Source of the DNA: Anaerolineae bacterium
Lineage (GTDB): Bacteria; Chloroflexota; Anaerolineae; JAFGEY01
Length of the DNA: 22,842 nt
Reading direction: 5' to 3'
Assembly: GCA_016929775.1 (NCBI GenBank)
Contig: JAFGIE010000232.1
Coordinates: 1 to 22,842 of the forward strand
The notes below the pieces were generated by a model. It was not told the origin of the DNA and made no database searches. It worked only from the letters and a program-made list of their open reading frames with translations. The position numbers and the translations under genes are program-made. Positions within the stretch are counted from its first letter, which is position 1, and every line of letters starts with the position of its first letter. Positions 1-6,876 of this stretch are shown one piece after another.

Positions 1-1
1 G

Positions 2-91
2 CCGGTGGCACTGGAAGCGGGGTCGCACTTTGCGATCCGCGAAGGTGGCTTGACGGTGGGCGCCGGCGTCGCCACCAGGATCATCGAATAG
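2..91 (+). CDS. tuf: Elongation factor Tu, C-terminal end (partial)
   Basis: The first 29 codons visible read as the end of EF-Tu domain 3, including the stretch HFAIREGGLTVGAGV and the terminal TRIIE before TAG. EF-Tu is the GTPase that carries aminoacyl-tRNA to the ribosome. The 5' part lies outside the window. It precedes rpmG by 52 bases on the same strand, the common tuf-rpmG-tRNA-Trp-secE-nusG order. Identity is secure despite the short length because this C-terminus is highly conserved. Confidence 0.93.
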   Translation, partial: PVALEAGSHFAIREGGLTVGAGVATRIIE

Positions 92-143
92 GGATTCGCC
101 GGGGACAGCCTGCACCAGCGGCGTCCCACATTAGGAGGAAGCA

Positions 144-308
144 ATGGCCAGGAGAGCCGTTCGATTGGCGATCACCTTGGCTTGCAGCGAGTGTCGTGAA
201 CGGAACTACTTGACAGAGAAGAACCGTCAGAATCACTCGAGCCGGCTGGAACTGAAAAAGTACTGTCCGCGTTGTCAGAAGCACACGTTGCATCGTGAGA
301 CAAGATAG
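144..308 (+). CDS. rpmG: 50S ribosomal protein L33 (zinc-binding form)
   Basis: A 54-residue basic protein starts at ATG 144 behind the ribosome binding site AGGAGGA at 133-139. It has two CxxC pairs (C14/C17 and C41/C44), so it is the zinc-binding C+ form of L33, a small protein of the large ribosomal subunit near the E site. Length and the ending [17 protein letters not shown] fit the family. It sits between tuf and tRNA-Trp and is probably co-transcribed with them. C+ forms are typically expressed under zinc sufficiency; a C- paralogue, if any, would be elsewhere. Confidence 0.95.
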   Translation: MARRAVRLAITLACSECRERNYLTEKNRQNHSSRLELKKYCPRCQKHTLHRETR

Positions 309-342
309 ATAGCGACCTGTTCAACGCAACGGGTCTTTACGC

Positions 343-415
343 AGGCGAGTAGCTCAATTGGCAGAGCAACGGTCTCCAAAACCGTAGGCTGCGGGTTCGA
401 TTCCTGCCTCGCCTG
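343..415 (+). tRNA. trnW: tRNA-Trp (anticodon CCA)
   Basis: A full cloverleaf can be folded. The acceptor stem is AGGCGAG 343-349 with CTCGCCT 408-414 and discriminator G415. The D arm is GCTC/GAGC (352-355/364-367). The anticodon stem is ACGGT/ACCGT (369-373/381-385) with loop CTCCAAA and anticodon CCA at 376-378. The T arm is GCGGG/CCTGC with loop TTCGATT (391-407). The 3' CCA is not encoded, so it must be added after transcription. It lies inside the tuf-rpmG-secE-nusG cluster and is probably cut out of the operon transcript. Confidence 0.97.
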
Positions 416-421
416 CCTCTC

Positions 422-449
422 AAGACACCGCGAGGTTCAGCGGTGTCTT
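422..449 (+). promoter_or_regulatory. Hairpin between tRNA-Trp and secE
   Basis: A perfect 10-bp inverted repeat (422-431 with 440-449, arms AAGACACCGC and GCGGTGTCTT) encloses an 8-base loop. No T-run follows, so it is not a standard intrinsic terminator. It begins 7 bases after the tRNA 3' end. A processing or stability element, or a weak attenuator between the tRNA and secE, is the plausible role; this is inferred. Confidence 0.6.
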
Positions 450-559
450 CAAGTGTACGTCGATAGGGCAATCTGCAAAGGCCTCCACGGGGCGATCCGT
501 TGGCGGTCACTATGCCGAGGCCTGTGCGAGTCATAGAGTGGGCCAACAAGGAGCACAGG

Positions 560-829
560 ATGACGAAAGCCAGTCCAAAGGACAGTCGGGGCAAAGGAAC
601 GCGCCAGTCGCAGCGCACCAAGAGCGGGCGGCGCAAAGAAAGCGCAATCGTGCGCTATTTCCGCCAAACGTGGGCAGAGCTGCGCAAGGTGCGGTGGCCC
701 ACGCGGCGTGAGGCGGTCAACTTGTCGCTGATCGTGCTCGTGGTCACGGTGGGGATGTCTGTGTTTCTGGGCGTCGTTGACTGGCTCTCTTCCCTGCTGT
801 TCTCTTTCCTCATCGATCTCGCGGGCTAG
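560..829 (+). CDS. secE: Preprotein translocase subunit SecE
   Basis: Single-helix subunit of the SecYEG channel in the inner membrane. The start is ATG 560, chosen because AAGGAG (548-553) sits 6 bases upstream; the frame is open upstream to 500 but without a better site. The 89-residue product has a basic N-terminus (1-27), the SecE amphipathic helix ending in the hallmark WAELRKVRWPTRREA (38-52), and one membrane segment (about 54-78). It lies directly before nusG, 25 bases apart, the near-universal secE-nusG pairing. Length matches the short single-span SecE of most non-enteric bacteria. Confidence 0.95.
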   Translation: MTKASPKDSRGKGTRQSQRTKSGRRKESAIVRYFRQTWAELRKVRWPTRREAVNLSLIVLVVTVGMSVFLGVVDWLSSLLFSFLIDLAG

Positions 830-854
830 AGGCAGAACGGAAGGCACAGCGATC

Positions 855-1613
855 ATGGTAGAAGATGCGTTCGTCGAGACGCCAACTGAAGAGGGTGACG
901 AGGCGTTCGCCGCGAACGAGTATGCCGCAGACGAGGCAATCGCCGAGGAGATGGTTGCTGAGGAGGTGGTTGCTGAGGAGGCGGTCGCCGAGGAGGCGGT
1001 CGCCGACGAGCAAGGCGCTGCCGGCGCAGCGCCGTCTGCAGGCGACGAGACAGATGGCGAATTGGTTGCCGAGGCGGGCGCTGCCGTAGGCCAAGCCGAG
1101 TGGTACGTCGTTCACTGCTACTCGGGGTACGAGAACAAGGTCAAGCGCAATCTCGAGCAGCGCATCTCCAGCATGGAGATGGAGAACTATATCTTCCACG
1201 TCATCGTGCCGACCGAGGAAGAGATCGAGGTACGCGAGGGCAAGCGGCGGACCTATCAGCGGCGCGTTTTTCCGGGCTACATCCTCGTCGAGATGATCCT
1301 GACGGATGATTCCTGGTACGTGGTCCGCAACACGCCCGGGGTGACCGGGTTCGTGGGCATGGGCAACAACCCCACGCCCCTGCGCGAAGAAGAGGTGCAG
1401 CGCATCATCCAGCGCATGGAGGCGGAGGCGCCTACGGTCAAGGTGACCTTTAAGCAGGGACAGAAGGTTCGCATCATCCAAGGTCCCTTTGCGGACTTTA
1501 TCGGGACGGTGGACGATATCAACATGGAAAAGGGCAAGGTCCGGGTGATGGTCTCGTTCTTTGGGCGCGAGACGCCGGTCGAGCTGGACTTTCTCCAGGT
1601 CGAAAAGGTCTAG
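855..1613 (+). CDS. nusG: Transcription termination/antitermination factor NusG, with acidic N-terminal extension
   Basis: NusG binds RNA polymerase and couples it to ribosomal protein S10 or Rho. The NGN domain starts at EWYVVHCYSGYENK (82-95) and continues through RRVFPGYILVEM and the VRNTPGVTGFVG block (158-168). The KOW domain is at about 200-252 (KVRIIQGPFADFIGTV). The ATG 855 start has GGAAGG at 839-844. An extra stretch of about 80 residues precedes the NGN domain; it is very acidic and contains tandem AEE(V/A)V pentads (30-52). The catalogue NusG is roughly 170-200 residues, so at 252 this is long. The extension is in frame with no later well-placed start visible before the NGN domain. 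Confidence 0.95.
   Translation: MVEDAFVETPTEEGDEAFAANEYAADEAIAEEMVAEEVVAEEAVAEEAVADEQGAAGAAPSAGDETDGELVAEAGAAVGQAEWYVVHCYSGYENKVKRNLEQRISSMEMENYIFHVIVPTEEEIEVREGKRRTYQRRVFPGYILVEMILTDDSWYVVRNTPGVTGFVGMGNNPTPLREEEVQRIIQRMEAEAPTVKVTFKQGQKVRIIQGPFADFIGTVDDINMEKGKVRVMVSFFGRETPVELDFLQVEKV
942..1010 (+). repeat. 15-bp tandem repeat in nusG (AEExV pentads)
   Basis: About four and a half copies of a 15-base unit (GCYGAGGAGRYGGTY pattern) encode A-E-E-x-V pentads in the NusG N-terminal extension, ending in ADE. Copies differ mainly at third positions, with adjacent units nearly identical, which fits recent slippage expansion of a coding repeat. Confidence 0.85.
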
Positions 1614-1646
1614 CCAGGGCCCGCATCCTTTTGGGAGGAACAGATC

Positions 1647-2072
1647 GTGAAGAAGGTTAGAGCGGTTGTCAAGCTGCAGCTCCCGGCGGGCAAGGCCACG
1701 CCGGCGCCTCCTGTGGGACCGGCGTTGGGGCCGCACGGGATCAACATCATGGCCTTTTGCAAAGAGTACAATGCGCGCACCGCGGGGCAGGTAGGGAGCA
1801 TCATCCCGGTCGACTTGACGATCTTTGCGGATGGGACGTTCACGTTCGTCACCAAGACGCCGCCGGTCGCAGACCTGCTGCGCAAGGCGGTCGGCGTGAA
1901 CAAGGGGTCGGCTGAGCCCAACCGCGTCATGGTGGGCAAGATCACGCGCCAGCAGTTGCGCGAGATCGCCGAGATCAAGATGAAGGACCTCAACGCGATC
2001 GACATCGAGGGCGCGGAACGCCAGATCATCGGCACAGCGCGGAGCATGGGCGTCGAGGTCGAGGGCGCGTAG
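1647..2072 (+). CDS. rplK: 50S ribosomal protein L11
   Basis: Ribosomal stalk-base protein that binds the GTPase-associated centre of 23S rRNA. The product is 141 residues, the usual length, starting at GTG 1647 with GGGAGGAA at 1633-1640. The N-terminal [19 protein letters not shown] (11-29) and [12 protein letters not shown] blocks and the C-terminal RNA-binding domain with GTARSMG are all present. It lies 33 bases after nusG and upstream of rplA, the conserved L11-L1 pair. Confidence 0.97.
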   Translation: MKKVRAVVKLQLPAGKATPAPPVGPALGPHGINIMAFCKEYNARTAGQVGSIIPVDLTIFADGTFTFVTKTPPVADLLRKAVGVNKGSAEPNRVMVGKITRQQLREIAEIKMKDLNAIDIEGAERQIIGTARSMGVEVEGA

Positions 2073-2094
2073 CCAGGTCGGATACGGGAGTCGT

Positions 2095-2128
2095 TGTGGG
2101 AGGACGCCAAGCGTCCGCTCGAACCACA
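2095..2128 (+). promoter_or_regulatory. Two-helix element upstream of rplA, candidate L1 autoregulatory site
   Basis: Between rplK and rplA the RNA can fold as an outer helix TGTGG/CCACA (2095-2099/2124-2128), an asymmetric internal loop (GA on the 5' side, GCTCGAA on the 3' side) and an inner helix GGACGC/GCGTCC with a CAA loop (2102-2107/2111-2116). The outer helix abuts the rplA ribosome binding site AGGAGG (2128-2133). L1 is known to repress its operon by binding an mRNA mimic of its rRNA site; that this is such a site is inferred from position and the asymmetric loop. Confidence 0.4.
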
Positions 2129-2138
2129 GGAGGGTGAG

Positions 2139-2852
2139 ATGCCAAAGCACGGCAAGAAGTACCTAGAAGCAGCAGCCAAGATCGATCGCAACAAGGACTA
2201 TACCCCCGAGGAAGCGATCCGGCTGGTCAAAGAAACGTCGATTACCAAGTTCGATGCGCCGGTCGAGGTGCACATGCGCTTGGGCGTGGACCCGCGCCAC
2301 GCGGACCAGATGGTGCGTGGTGTAGTGTTGATGCCCAATGGCCTTGGCAAGACGGTACGCATCCTGGTCTTTGCCGAGGGCGAAGATGCGACGATCGCCC
2401 AAGAGGCGGGGGCAGACTATGTGGGCGGCGAGGAGCTCGCTCAGCGGATCCAGGGTGGGTGGCTGGACTTTGACCTGGTGTTGGCGACGCCGCCGATGAT
2501 GCGCTTCGTCGGGCGCCTGGGCCGCATCCTGGGCCCGCGCGGGCTGATGCCCAGCCCGCGCACCGGTACGATCGCCCAAGGCAACGAGTTGGGCCGCTTG
2601 ATCGATGAAGCGCGAATGGGTCGTGTCGAGTTCCGGGTGGACAAGACCTCGAACCTGCACGCGATCATTGGCAAGGTCAGCTTTGATCCGGAGCAGTTGA
2701 TGGGCAACTTGACTGCGTTCATGGTCGCCGTCAAGCGCGCACGCCCCGCTTCTGCCAAGGGGACCTATATCCGCAAAGTCGTGTTGTCGTCGTGCATGGG
2801 GCCGGGGATCAAGGTCGACGCGGCGCTGGCACGCGCAATGGAGACCGCGTAA
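2139..2852 (+). CDS. rplA: 50S ribosomal protein L1
   Basis: L1 stalk protein that helps release deacylated tRNA from the E site. The start is ATG 2139 behind AGGAGG (2128-2133); the frame is open to 2094 but the upstream part has no family match. The 237-residue product begins [16 protein letters not shown] and carries the L1 signature region around [20 protein letters not shown] (about 141-160). Length matches bacterial L1. It follows rplK by 66 bases and ends before the L10 leader. Confidence 0.96.
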   Translation: MPKHGKKYLEAAAKIDRNKDYTPEEAIRLVKETSITKFDAPVEVHMRLGVDPRHADQMVRGVVLMPNGLGKTVRILVFAEGEDATIAQEAGADYVGGEELAQRIQGGWLDFDLVLATPPMMRFVGRLGRILGPRGLMPSPRTGTIAQGNELGRLIDEARMGRVEFRVDKTSNLHAIIGKVSFDPEQLMGNLTAFMVAVKRARPASAKGTYIRKVVLSSCMGPGIKVDAALARAMETA

Positions 2853-2910
2853 CGCGTACGAAAACCGCATAACCGGCTTGGCTGGATCCCGATCCCGCCA
2901 GGTACGGGCC

Positions 2911-2990
2911 AGAGACTGCCGGGGCGCCCTGGGCGCTTAATCATCCAGCATAGGCAAAGAGAAGCGCGGACAAACCTGTCTGCCGTCGCA
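2911..2990 (+). promoter_or_regulatory. Ribosomal protein L10 leader (candidate)
   Basis: The stretch between rplA and rplJ has the layout of an L10 leader: AGAC near 2913, a small hairpin GCGCC-CTG-GGCGC (2924-2936) followed at once by TTAAT (2937-2941), and a later CCTGTCTGCCG (about 2975-2985). The hairpin-then-UUAAU arrangement is typical of the L10(L12)4 binding site used for autoregulation. The 3' half is less clear, so the exact fold is uncertain. Confidence 0.5.
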
Positions 2991-2995
2991 TGACG

Positions 2996-3030
2996 ACGCC
3001 TTTGCATCTGCCGGATGCAAGGGCGTTTTT
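2996..3030 (+). terminator. Intrinsic terminator/attenuator between L10 leader and rplJ
   Basis: A 13-bp stem (2996-3008 with 3014-3026, one G-U pair) with a 5-base loop is followed by a run of T (3026-3030). It sits just downstream of the L10 leader and about 33 bases before the rplJ start. This fits attenuation of rplJL, as in Firmicutes, rather than the operon end, since rplJL follows directly. Confidence 0.85.
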
Positions 3031-3062
3031 CTTGGCAGATCTAGAGCAAGGAGGTGTTGGAC

Positions 3063-3602
3063 TTGGCCATTACCAAGGAGAAAAAGCAAGCACTGGTCAG
3101 CGAGTACGTCGATCTGCTGCGGGACAGCCACGCCGCGGTGTTCGTGCAGCTACAGGGACTGACGGTGGGCGAGGTCACCGACCTGCGGAACCGGATCCGC
3201 GAGGCAGGGGGCAAGTACCACGTCGTCAAGAACACCCTGTTCCGGCGCGCCCTGCGCGAGACGGACATGGTCGTGCCGGACACGATTCAAGGTCCGCTCG
3301 CCGTCACCTTCTGTCCCGAAGACATCGCCCCGGTCGTCAAGGTGGTCGAGGACTTTGGGAAGACCATGGAAGGGCGCGTGTTCTCGATCGTCGGTGGGAT
3401 CGTCGAGCAGGAAACGCTCACAGTCGAGCAGGCACGGGCACTGTCCTCTCTGCCGACGAAAGAGACGCTGTTCGCTCAGGTCTTGGCGACGATCAATGCC
3501 CCCGGCACGCAGCTGGCGGGCGTCATCGCCAGCGGCATCCGCCAGGTGCTCAGCGTCATACAGGCGCGCGTAGAGCAGCTTGAGGGCGAAGCCGCAGCAT
3601 AG
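3063..3602 (+). CDS. rplJ: 50S ribosomal protein L10
   Basis: L10 anchors L7/L12 dimers to the stalk base. The start is TTG 3063, giving the family N-terminus MAITKEKKQALVSEY; the ribosome binding site AAGGAGGT (3048-3055) lies 7 bases upstream, while the alternative GTG 3054 and TTG 3057 overlap or abut it. The product is 179 residues. The block GGKYHVVKNTLFRRAL (about 51-66) is typical, and the C-terminal helix that carries L7/L12 dimers is present. It is followed 41 bases later by rplL. Confidence 0.96.
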   Translation: MAITKEKKQALVSEYVDLLRDSHAAVFVQLQGLTVGEVTDLRNRIREAGGKYHVVKNTLFRRALRETDMVVPDTIQGPLAVTFCPEDIAPVVKVVEDFGKTMEGRVFSIVGGIVEQETLTVEQARALSSLPTKETLFAQVLATINAPGTQLAGVIASGIRQVLSVIQARVEQLEGEAAA

Positions 3603-3643
3603 TCACCGGTTGAATACAGATCATACATAGGAGGATTCTGTAA

Positions 3644-4021
3644 ATGGCAGACCTAGACAAACTGGTTGAGGAAATCAAGGCCCTTTCGCTGATGGAAGCG
3701 GCTGCATTGGTCAAGCGGCTCGAGGAAGAGCTGGGCGTGAGCGCCGCGGCTCCGGTTGCCGCCATGGCAATGCCGGGCGTCGCCGCCGCCGTCGAAGAGG
3801 AAGAGGAGCAGACCGAGTTTGACGTGGTGCTCAAGGACGTTGGCCCGAAAAAGATCCCTGTGATCAAGGTCGTCCGTCAGCTCACGCAGCTGGGGCTCCA
3901 GGAGTCCAAGGCGGTCGTCGACGGCGCGCCGGGCCCGGTCCTGGAAAAGGTATCCAAGGAAGCTGCCGAGGATGCCAAGGCCAAGCTCGAAGCAGAGGGC
4001 GCGGTCGTCGAGATCGTCTAG
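3644..4021 (+). CDS. rplL: 50S ribosomal protein L7/L12
   Basis: Flexible stalk protein that recruits translational GTPases. ATG 3644 follows AGGAGG at 3631-3636. The 125-residue product has the N-terminal dimerisation helix (1-30), an Ala/Met/Glu-rich hinge (about 33-54) and the C-terminal domain with [21 protein letters not shown] (55-75) and [19 protein letters not shown]. Length and layout are standard. It is the last gene of the cluster; a strong terminator follows. Confidence 0.97.
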   Translation: MADLDKLVEEIKALSLMEAAALVKRLEEELGVSAAAPVAAMAMPGVAAAVEEEEEQTEFDVVLKDVGPKKIPVIKVVRQLTQLGLQESKAVVDGAPGPVLEKVSKEAAEDAKAKLEAEGAVVEIV

Positions 4022-4041
4022 CTCACTCGGACCCAGGGGCA

Positions 4042-4077
4042 AGAGAAGCCATATCCTTCCCGGGATGTGGCTTCTTT
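4042..4077 (+). terminator. Terminator after rplL
   Basis: A 13-bp stem (4044-4056 with 4063-4075, one G-U) with loop TTCCCG ends in CTTCTTT. It begins 23 bases after the rplL stop and closes the ribosomal operon before the next gene. Confidence 0.85.
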
Positions 4078-4098
4078 CATGGGGGCGATGCCAGGGTC

Positions 4099-4127
4099 TT
4101 GCCTTTTGCCCGACGTTCTGGTAGAAT
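4099..4127 (+). promoter_or_regulatory. Promoter of the HerA-like ATPase gene
   Basis: A -35 box TTGCCT (4099-4104), 17-base spacer and -10 box TAGAAT (4122-4127) lie just downstream of the rplL terminator. Transcription would begin near 4134, at the first base of the leader structure described next. Confidence 0.6.
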
Positions 4128-4133
4128 GCAGAC

Positions 4134-4198
4134 TAGGCGACAGGCACGATGCCACGTCGTACGTGCCTGGCGCTGTACGTGTGGACCTAGGTCGCCTA
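4134..4198 (+). promoter_or_regulatory. Structured 5' leader of the HerA-like ATPase gene
   Basis: Outer arms TAGGCGAC (4134-4141) and GTCGCCTA (4191-4198) pair perfectly over 8 bp, and enclose a second helix AGGCACG/CGTGCCT (4142-4148/4162-4168, 7 bp, extendable to 8 with C4141 instead). A 10-bp palindrome GACCTAGGTC (4184-4193) overlaps the closing arm and could compete. The closing arm ends 4 bases before the likely ribosome binding site GGAG (4203-4206). I do not recognise a known riboswitch class. Confidence 0.5.
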
Positions 4199-4213
4199 CG
4201 ATGGAGCGCGCCG

Positions 4214-6763
4214 ATGGAGGTCAAAGAGCAGCCTGGGGTGTTCTACCTGGGTAAGCGCGTCGATAGGACGGGCGAGGTGCTGGAGGACGCGCCCGTTCTG
4301 TACGATGCGCGCGACCTGACCACGCACGCCGTCTGTGTGGGCATGACTGGGTCTGGCAAGACGGGCCTCGGGATCGTGTTGATCGAAGAGGCAGCGCTGG
4401 ATGGGATCCCGGCGCTGGTCGTCGATCCCAAGGGCGACATGGCCAACCTGCTCCTCACCTTTCCCGACCTCAGCCCCGCGGACTTTTCCCCGTGGGTCGA
4501 TCCAGGTGCGGCGCGAAGACGTGGTTTGTCCCTGGAGCAGTACGCCGACAGCGTCGCGGAGCAGTGGCGCGCGGGGCTTGCACGGTGGGGCATCGACGGC
4601 GCACGCCTTGCCCGCTTGAGACAGCGCGCGCAGTTCACGATTTACACCCCAGGCAGCGATGCGGGCAGGGCAGTGAGCATCGTGCAGTCGCTGCGCGTAC
4701 CTCCGCTGACCTGGGAACGCGATGCGGAGAGCCTGCGCGAGGGCATCTCGAGCACGGTATCCGCCCTCCTCGCCTTGGTCGACGTGGAGAGCGATCCCGT
4801 GACGGGGCGCGAACACATCCTGTTGGCGACGATCATCGAGCAGGCGTGGCGGGCGGGTCGGGACGTGGATCTGGCGCAACTGATCGTGCAGGTGCAAAAG
4901 CCATCCTTTGATCAGCTGGGCGTCTTGCCGCTGGAGGTGTTCTATCCCGCGCGCGAGCGCATGGCGCTGACGCTAGCGCTCAATGGTCTGCTCGCTTCTC
5001 CGCGCTTTGCGGCGTGGATGCAGGGCGATCCGCTGTCTGTGGACGCGCTCCTGCGCAGCCAGGATGGGCGCCCCCAGGTGGCGATCTTGACGCTCGCTCA
5101 CCTGGGCGATGCGGAACGGTTCTTCTTTGTCACCTTGCTGCTGGAGCAGCTCCGCTCCTGGCTGCGCGTGCAGGAGGGCACCTCCAGCCTGCGGGCGCTG
5201 CTCTACATGGACGAGCTGTACGGCTTTATGCCGCCCTATCCCGCCAATCCCCCGACAAAGGGCCCGCTCTTGACGCTGCTCAAACAGGCGCGCTCGCAAG
5301 GGTTGGGCCTCGTCCTGGCGACGCAGAACCCGGTCGATCTCGACTACAAGGGGCTCTCCAACGCGGGGACGTGGTTCGTCGGCAAGCTGCAGACGGCGAA
5401 CGACCGTGAACGACTGCTGGAGGGACTTGTCGGGGCGTCGCTCGAAGCTGGGACCACGCTGGACCGCTCCGCTCTTGCCCAGGCGATCGCCAACCTGGGA
5501 TCGCGTACCTTTCTGCTTCACAACGTGCACCAGGAGCATCCTGTGCTCTTCCGGACGCGGTATGCCATGAGCTACCTGCGCGGACCGCTGACGCGGGCCC
5601 AGATCCGGAGCCTGATGCAGGGACGTTCGCCTGCCTCAGCGCAGACGCCGCACCCGTCCCCGGTGGCCTCGCCAGCGCAGACGCCGCACCCATCCCCACC
5701 GGTCTCGCCAGCGCAGACGCCCTCCGTTGCCGCGGGGCTTGCCGCAGTGCCGCCTGTGCTGCCCGCCGGTATCCGGCAGTACTTTGTGCCCGCGCAAGTC
5801 TCCCTGGAATGGGCCATCCGCAGCGCAGAAGCCGGAAGAAGGATGATCATCTATACCGAGAAGCAGCTCGTCTACCGTCCAGCGCTCTATGGACGGGCGC
5901 AGGTCCTGATCGAAAGCGCCAAGCACAACGTACGCACCGAGCTGACGGTCTCCAGGCTGATCGCGGTTCCCGAGAACGGTCCATTCGTCGATTGGGGCGC
6001 AGAGCCCCTGGCGGCAGACGTGGATGATCTGGACGACTACCCGGCGCAGGGCGCACGCTTTGCTGCGCTTCCGGTGAGCTTGGGCGATCAGAAGCACCTC
6101 CGTCGGGCCGAGAGGGATTTTGAGGAGTACGTGTATCGCCAGGTCTCTCTCTCGCTGCTCTACCATCCCCTGCTCAAGCTGATCGCTCGCCCCGATGAGC
6201 CAGAGAGCCAGTTCAAGCGGCGCTGCTTTGACGCGATCCGCGAGGAGCGCGACGCCGAGCTCGCCAAGCTCGAGAAGCGCTACGAAAGCAGGGGCGACCA
6301 GCTGCGGACCCAGATCCGGCGTGAGATCCGCGAGATGGAACGGGATGAAACCGAGTATGACGCGCGAAGGCGCGAGGAGCTGATCTCCGCTGGCGAGTCC
6401 CTCTTGAATCTGGTGACCCGCCGGCGCCAGAGCCGGATGCTGTCGATGGCGAGCCGGAGGCGGCGGATGACGTCACAGGCCAAGGCAGACGTCGAAGAGT
6501 CCGAGCAGGTGATCGATGAGCTCGAGGAGCGCCTGGAAGACCTGCTGGACGAGATGGAAGGCGAGATGGACGCAGTCGACGAAAAGTGGTCTGGCGCCGC
6601 CGATGACCTAGAGACGATTGAGCTGCGTCCGCGCAAATCGGACATCTATGTAGAGGCATCGGGCATCGCGTGGGTTCCGTACTGGGATATCGCGTTCCAG
6701 GAGCAGGGAGAGCGCAGCGAGTTGTCGCTTCCTGCCTTTGACACCGAGGGCAGCCCCGGATGA
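4214..6763 (+). CDS. HerA/FtsK-like P-loop ATPase with C-terminal coiled coil
   Basis: An 849-residue protein when started at ATG 4214 (GGAG at 4203-4206); the frame is open back to 4067 but runs through the terminator and promoter. Walker A is GMTGSGKT (43-50), followed by ALVVDPKGDMANLL (67-80), as in HerA-type ATPases that pump or reel DNA. Walker B is LLYMDELYGF (329-338), and LATQNPVDLDYKGLSNAG (368-385) is the sensor-like block of this superfamily. A Pro/Ala/Ser linker with 12-residue repeats (about 472-512) joins a C-terminal region of about 340 residues whose 665-800 part is strongly charged coiled coil. No transmembrane segment is seen. No NurA nuclease lies nearby, so a resection role is not supported. 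ATPase class is secure; the biological role is unknown. Confidence 0.85.
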   Translation: MEVKEQPGVFYLGKRVDRTGEVLEDAPVLYDARDLTTHAVCVGMTGSGKTGLGIVLIEEAALDGIPALVVDPKGDMANLLLTFPDLSPADFSPWVDPGAARRRGLSLEQYADSVAEQWRAGLARWGIDGARLARLRQRAQFTIYTPGSDAGRAVSIVQSLRVPPLTWERDAESLREGISSTVSALLALVDVESDPVTGREHILLATIIEQAWRAGRDVDLAQLIVQVQKPSFDQLGVLPLEVFYPARERMALTLALNGLLASPRFAAWMQGDPLSVDALLRSQDGRPQVAILTLAHLGDAERFFFVTLLLEQLRSWLRVQEGTSSLRALLYMDELYGFMPPYPANPPTKGPLLTLLKQARSQGLGLVLATQNPVDLDYKGLSNAGTWFVGKLQTANDRERLLEGLVGASLEAGTTLDRSALAQAIANLGSRTFLLHNVHQEHPVLFRTRYAMSYLRGPLTRAQIRSLMQGRSPASAQTPHPSPVASPAQTPHPSPPVSPAQTPSVAAGLAAVPPVLPAGIRQYFVPAQVSLEWAIRSAEAGRRMIIYTEKQLVYRPALYGRAQVLIESAKHNVRTELTVSRLIAVPENGPFVDWGAEPLAADVDDLDDYPAQGARFAALPVSLGDQKHLRRAERDFEEYVYRQVSLSLLYHPLLKLIARPDEPESQFKRRCFDAIREERDAELAKLEKRYESRGDQLRTQIRREIREMERDETEYDARRREELISAGESLLNLVTRRRQSRMLSMASRRRRMTSQAKADVEESEQVIDELEERLEDLLDEMEGEMDAVDEKWSGAADDLETIELRPRKSDIYVEASGIAWVPYWDIAFQEQGERSELSLPAFDTEGSPG
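5639..5725 (+). repeat. 36-bp tandem repeat in the ATPase linker
   Basis: Units starting at 5639, 5675 and 5711 share GCGCAGACGCC and encode AQTPHPSPVASP, AQTPHPSPPVSP and a truncated AQTPS. The period is exactly 36 bases (12 codons), about 2.4 copies. It forms the Pro-rich hinge between the ATPase and the C-terminal region. Confidence 0.9.
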
Positions 6764-6876
6764 TCCGCGTCTTTTCCTAGCGTTCGTCACGTGGCGGCAC
6801 GCAGCCTCGGGGCGGGTGACTGTGGACCCGTTGGGCTGTCCGCCCGAGGGGCCCAGCGGCGTGCGGGAGGGTAGAG

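Noticed and set aside
810..2150. 446-codon open frame on the - strand across nusG and rplK
   Set aside because: Antisense to highly conserved genes, with no motif of its own; GC-rich third positions suppress stop codons.
4201..4254. 18-codon overlapping ORF starting at ATG 4201, out of frame with the ATPase
   Set aside because: No ribosome binding site of its own is seen; its ATG overlaps the likely site for the downstream gene.
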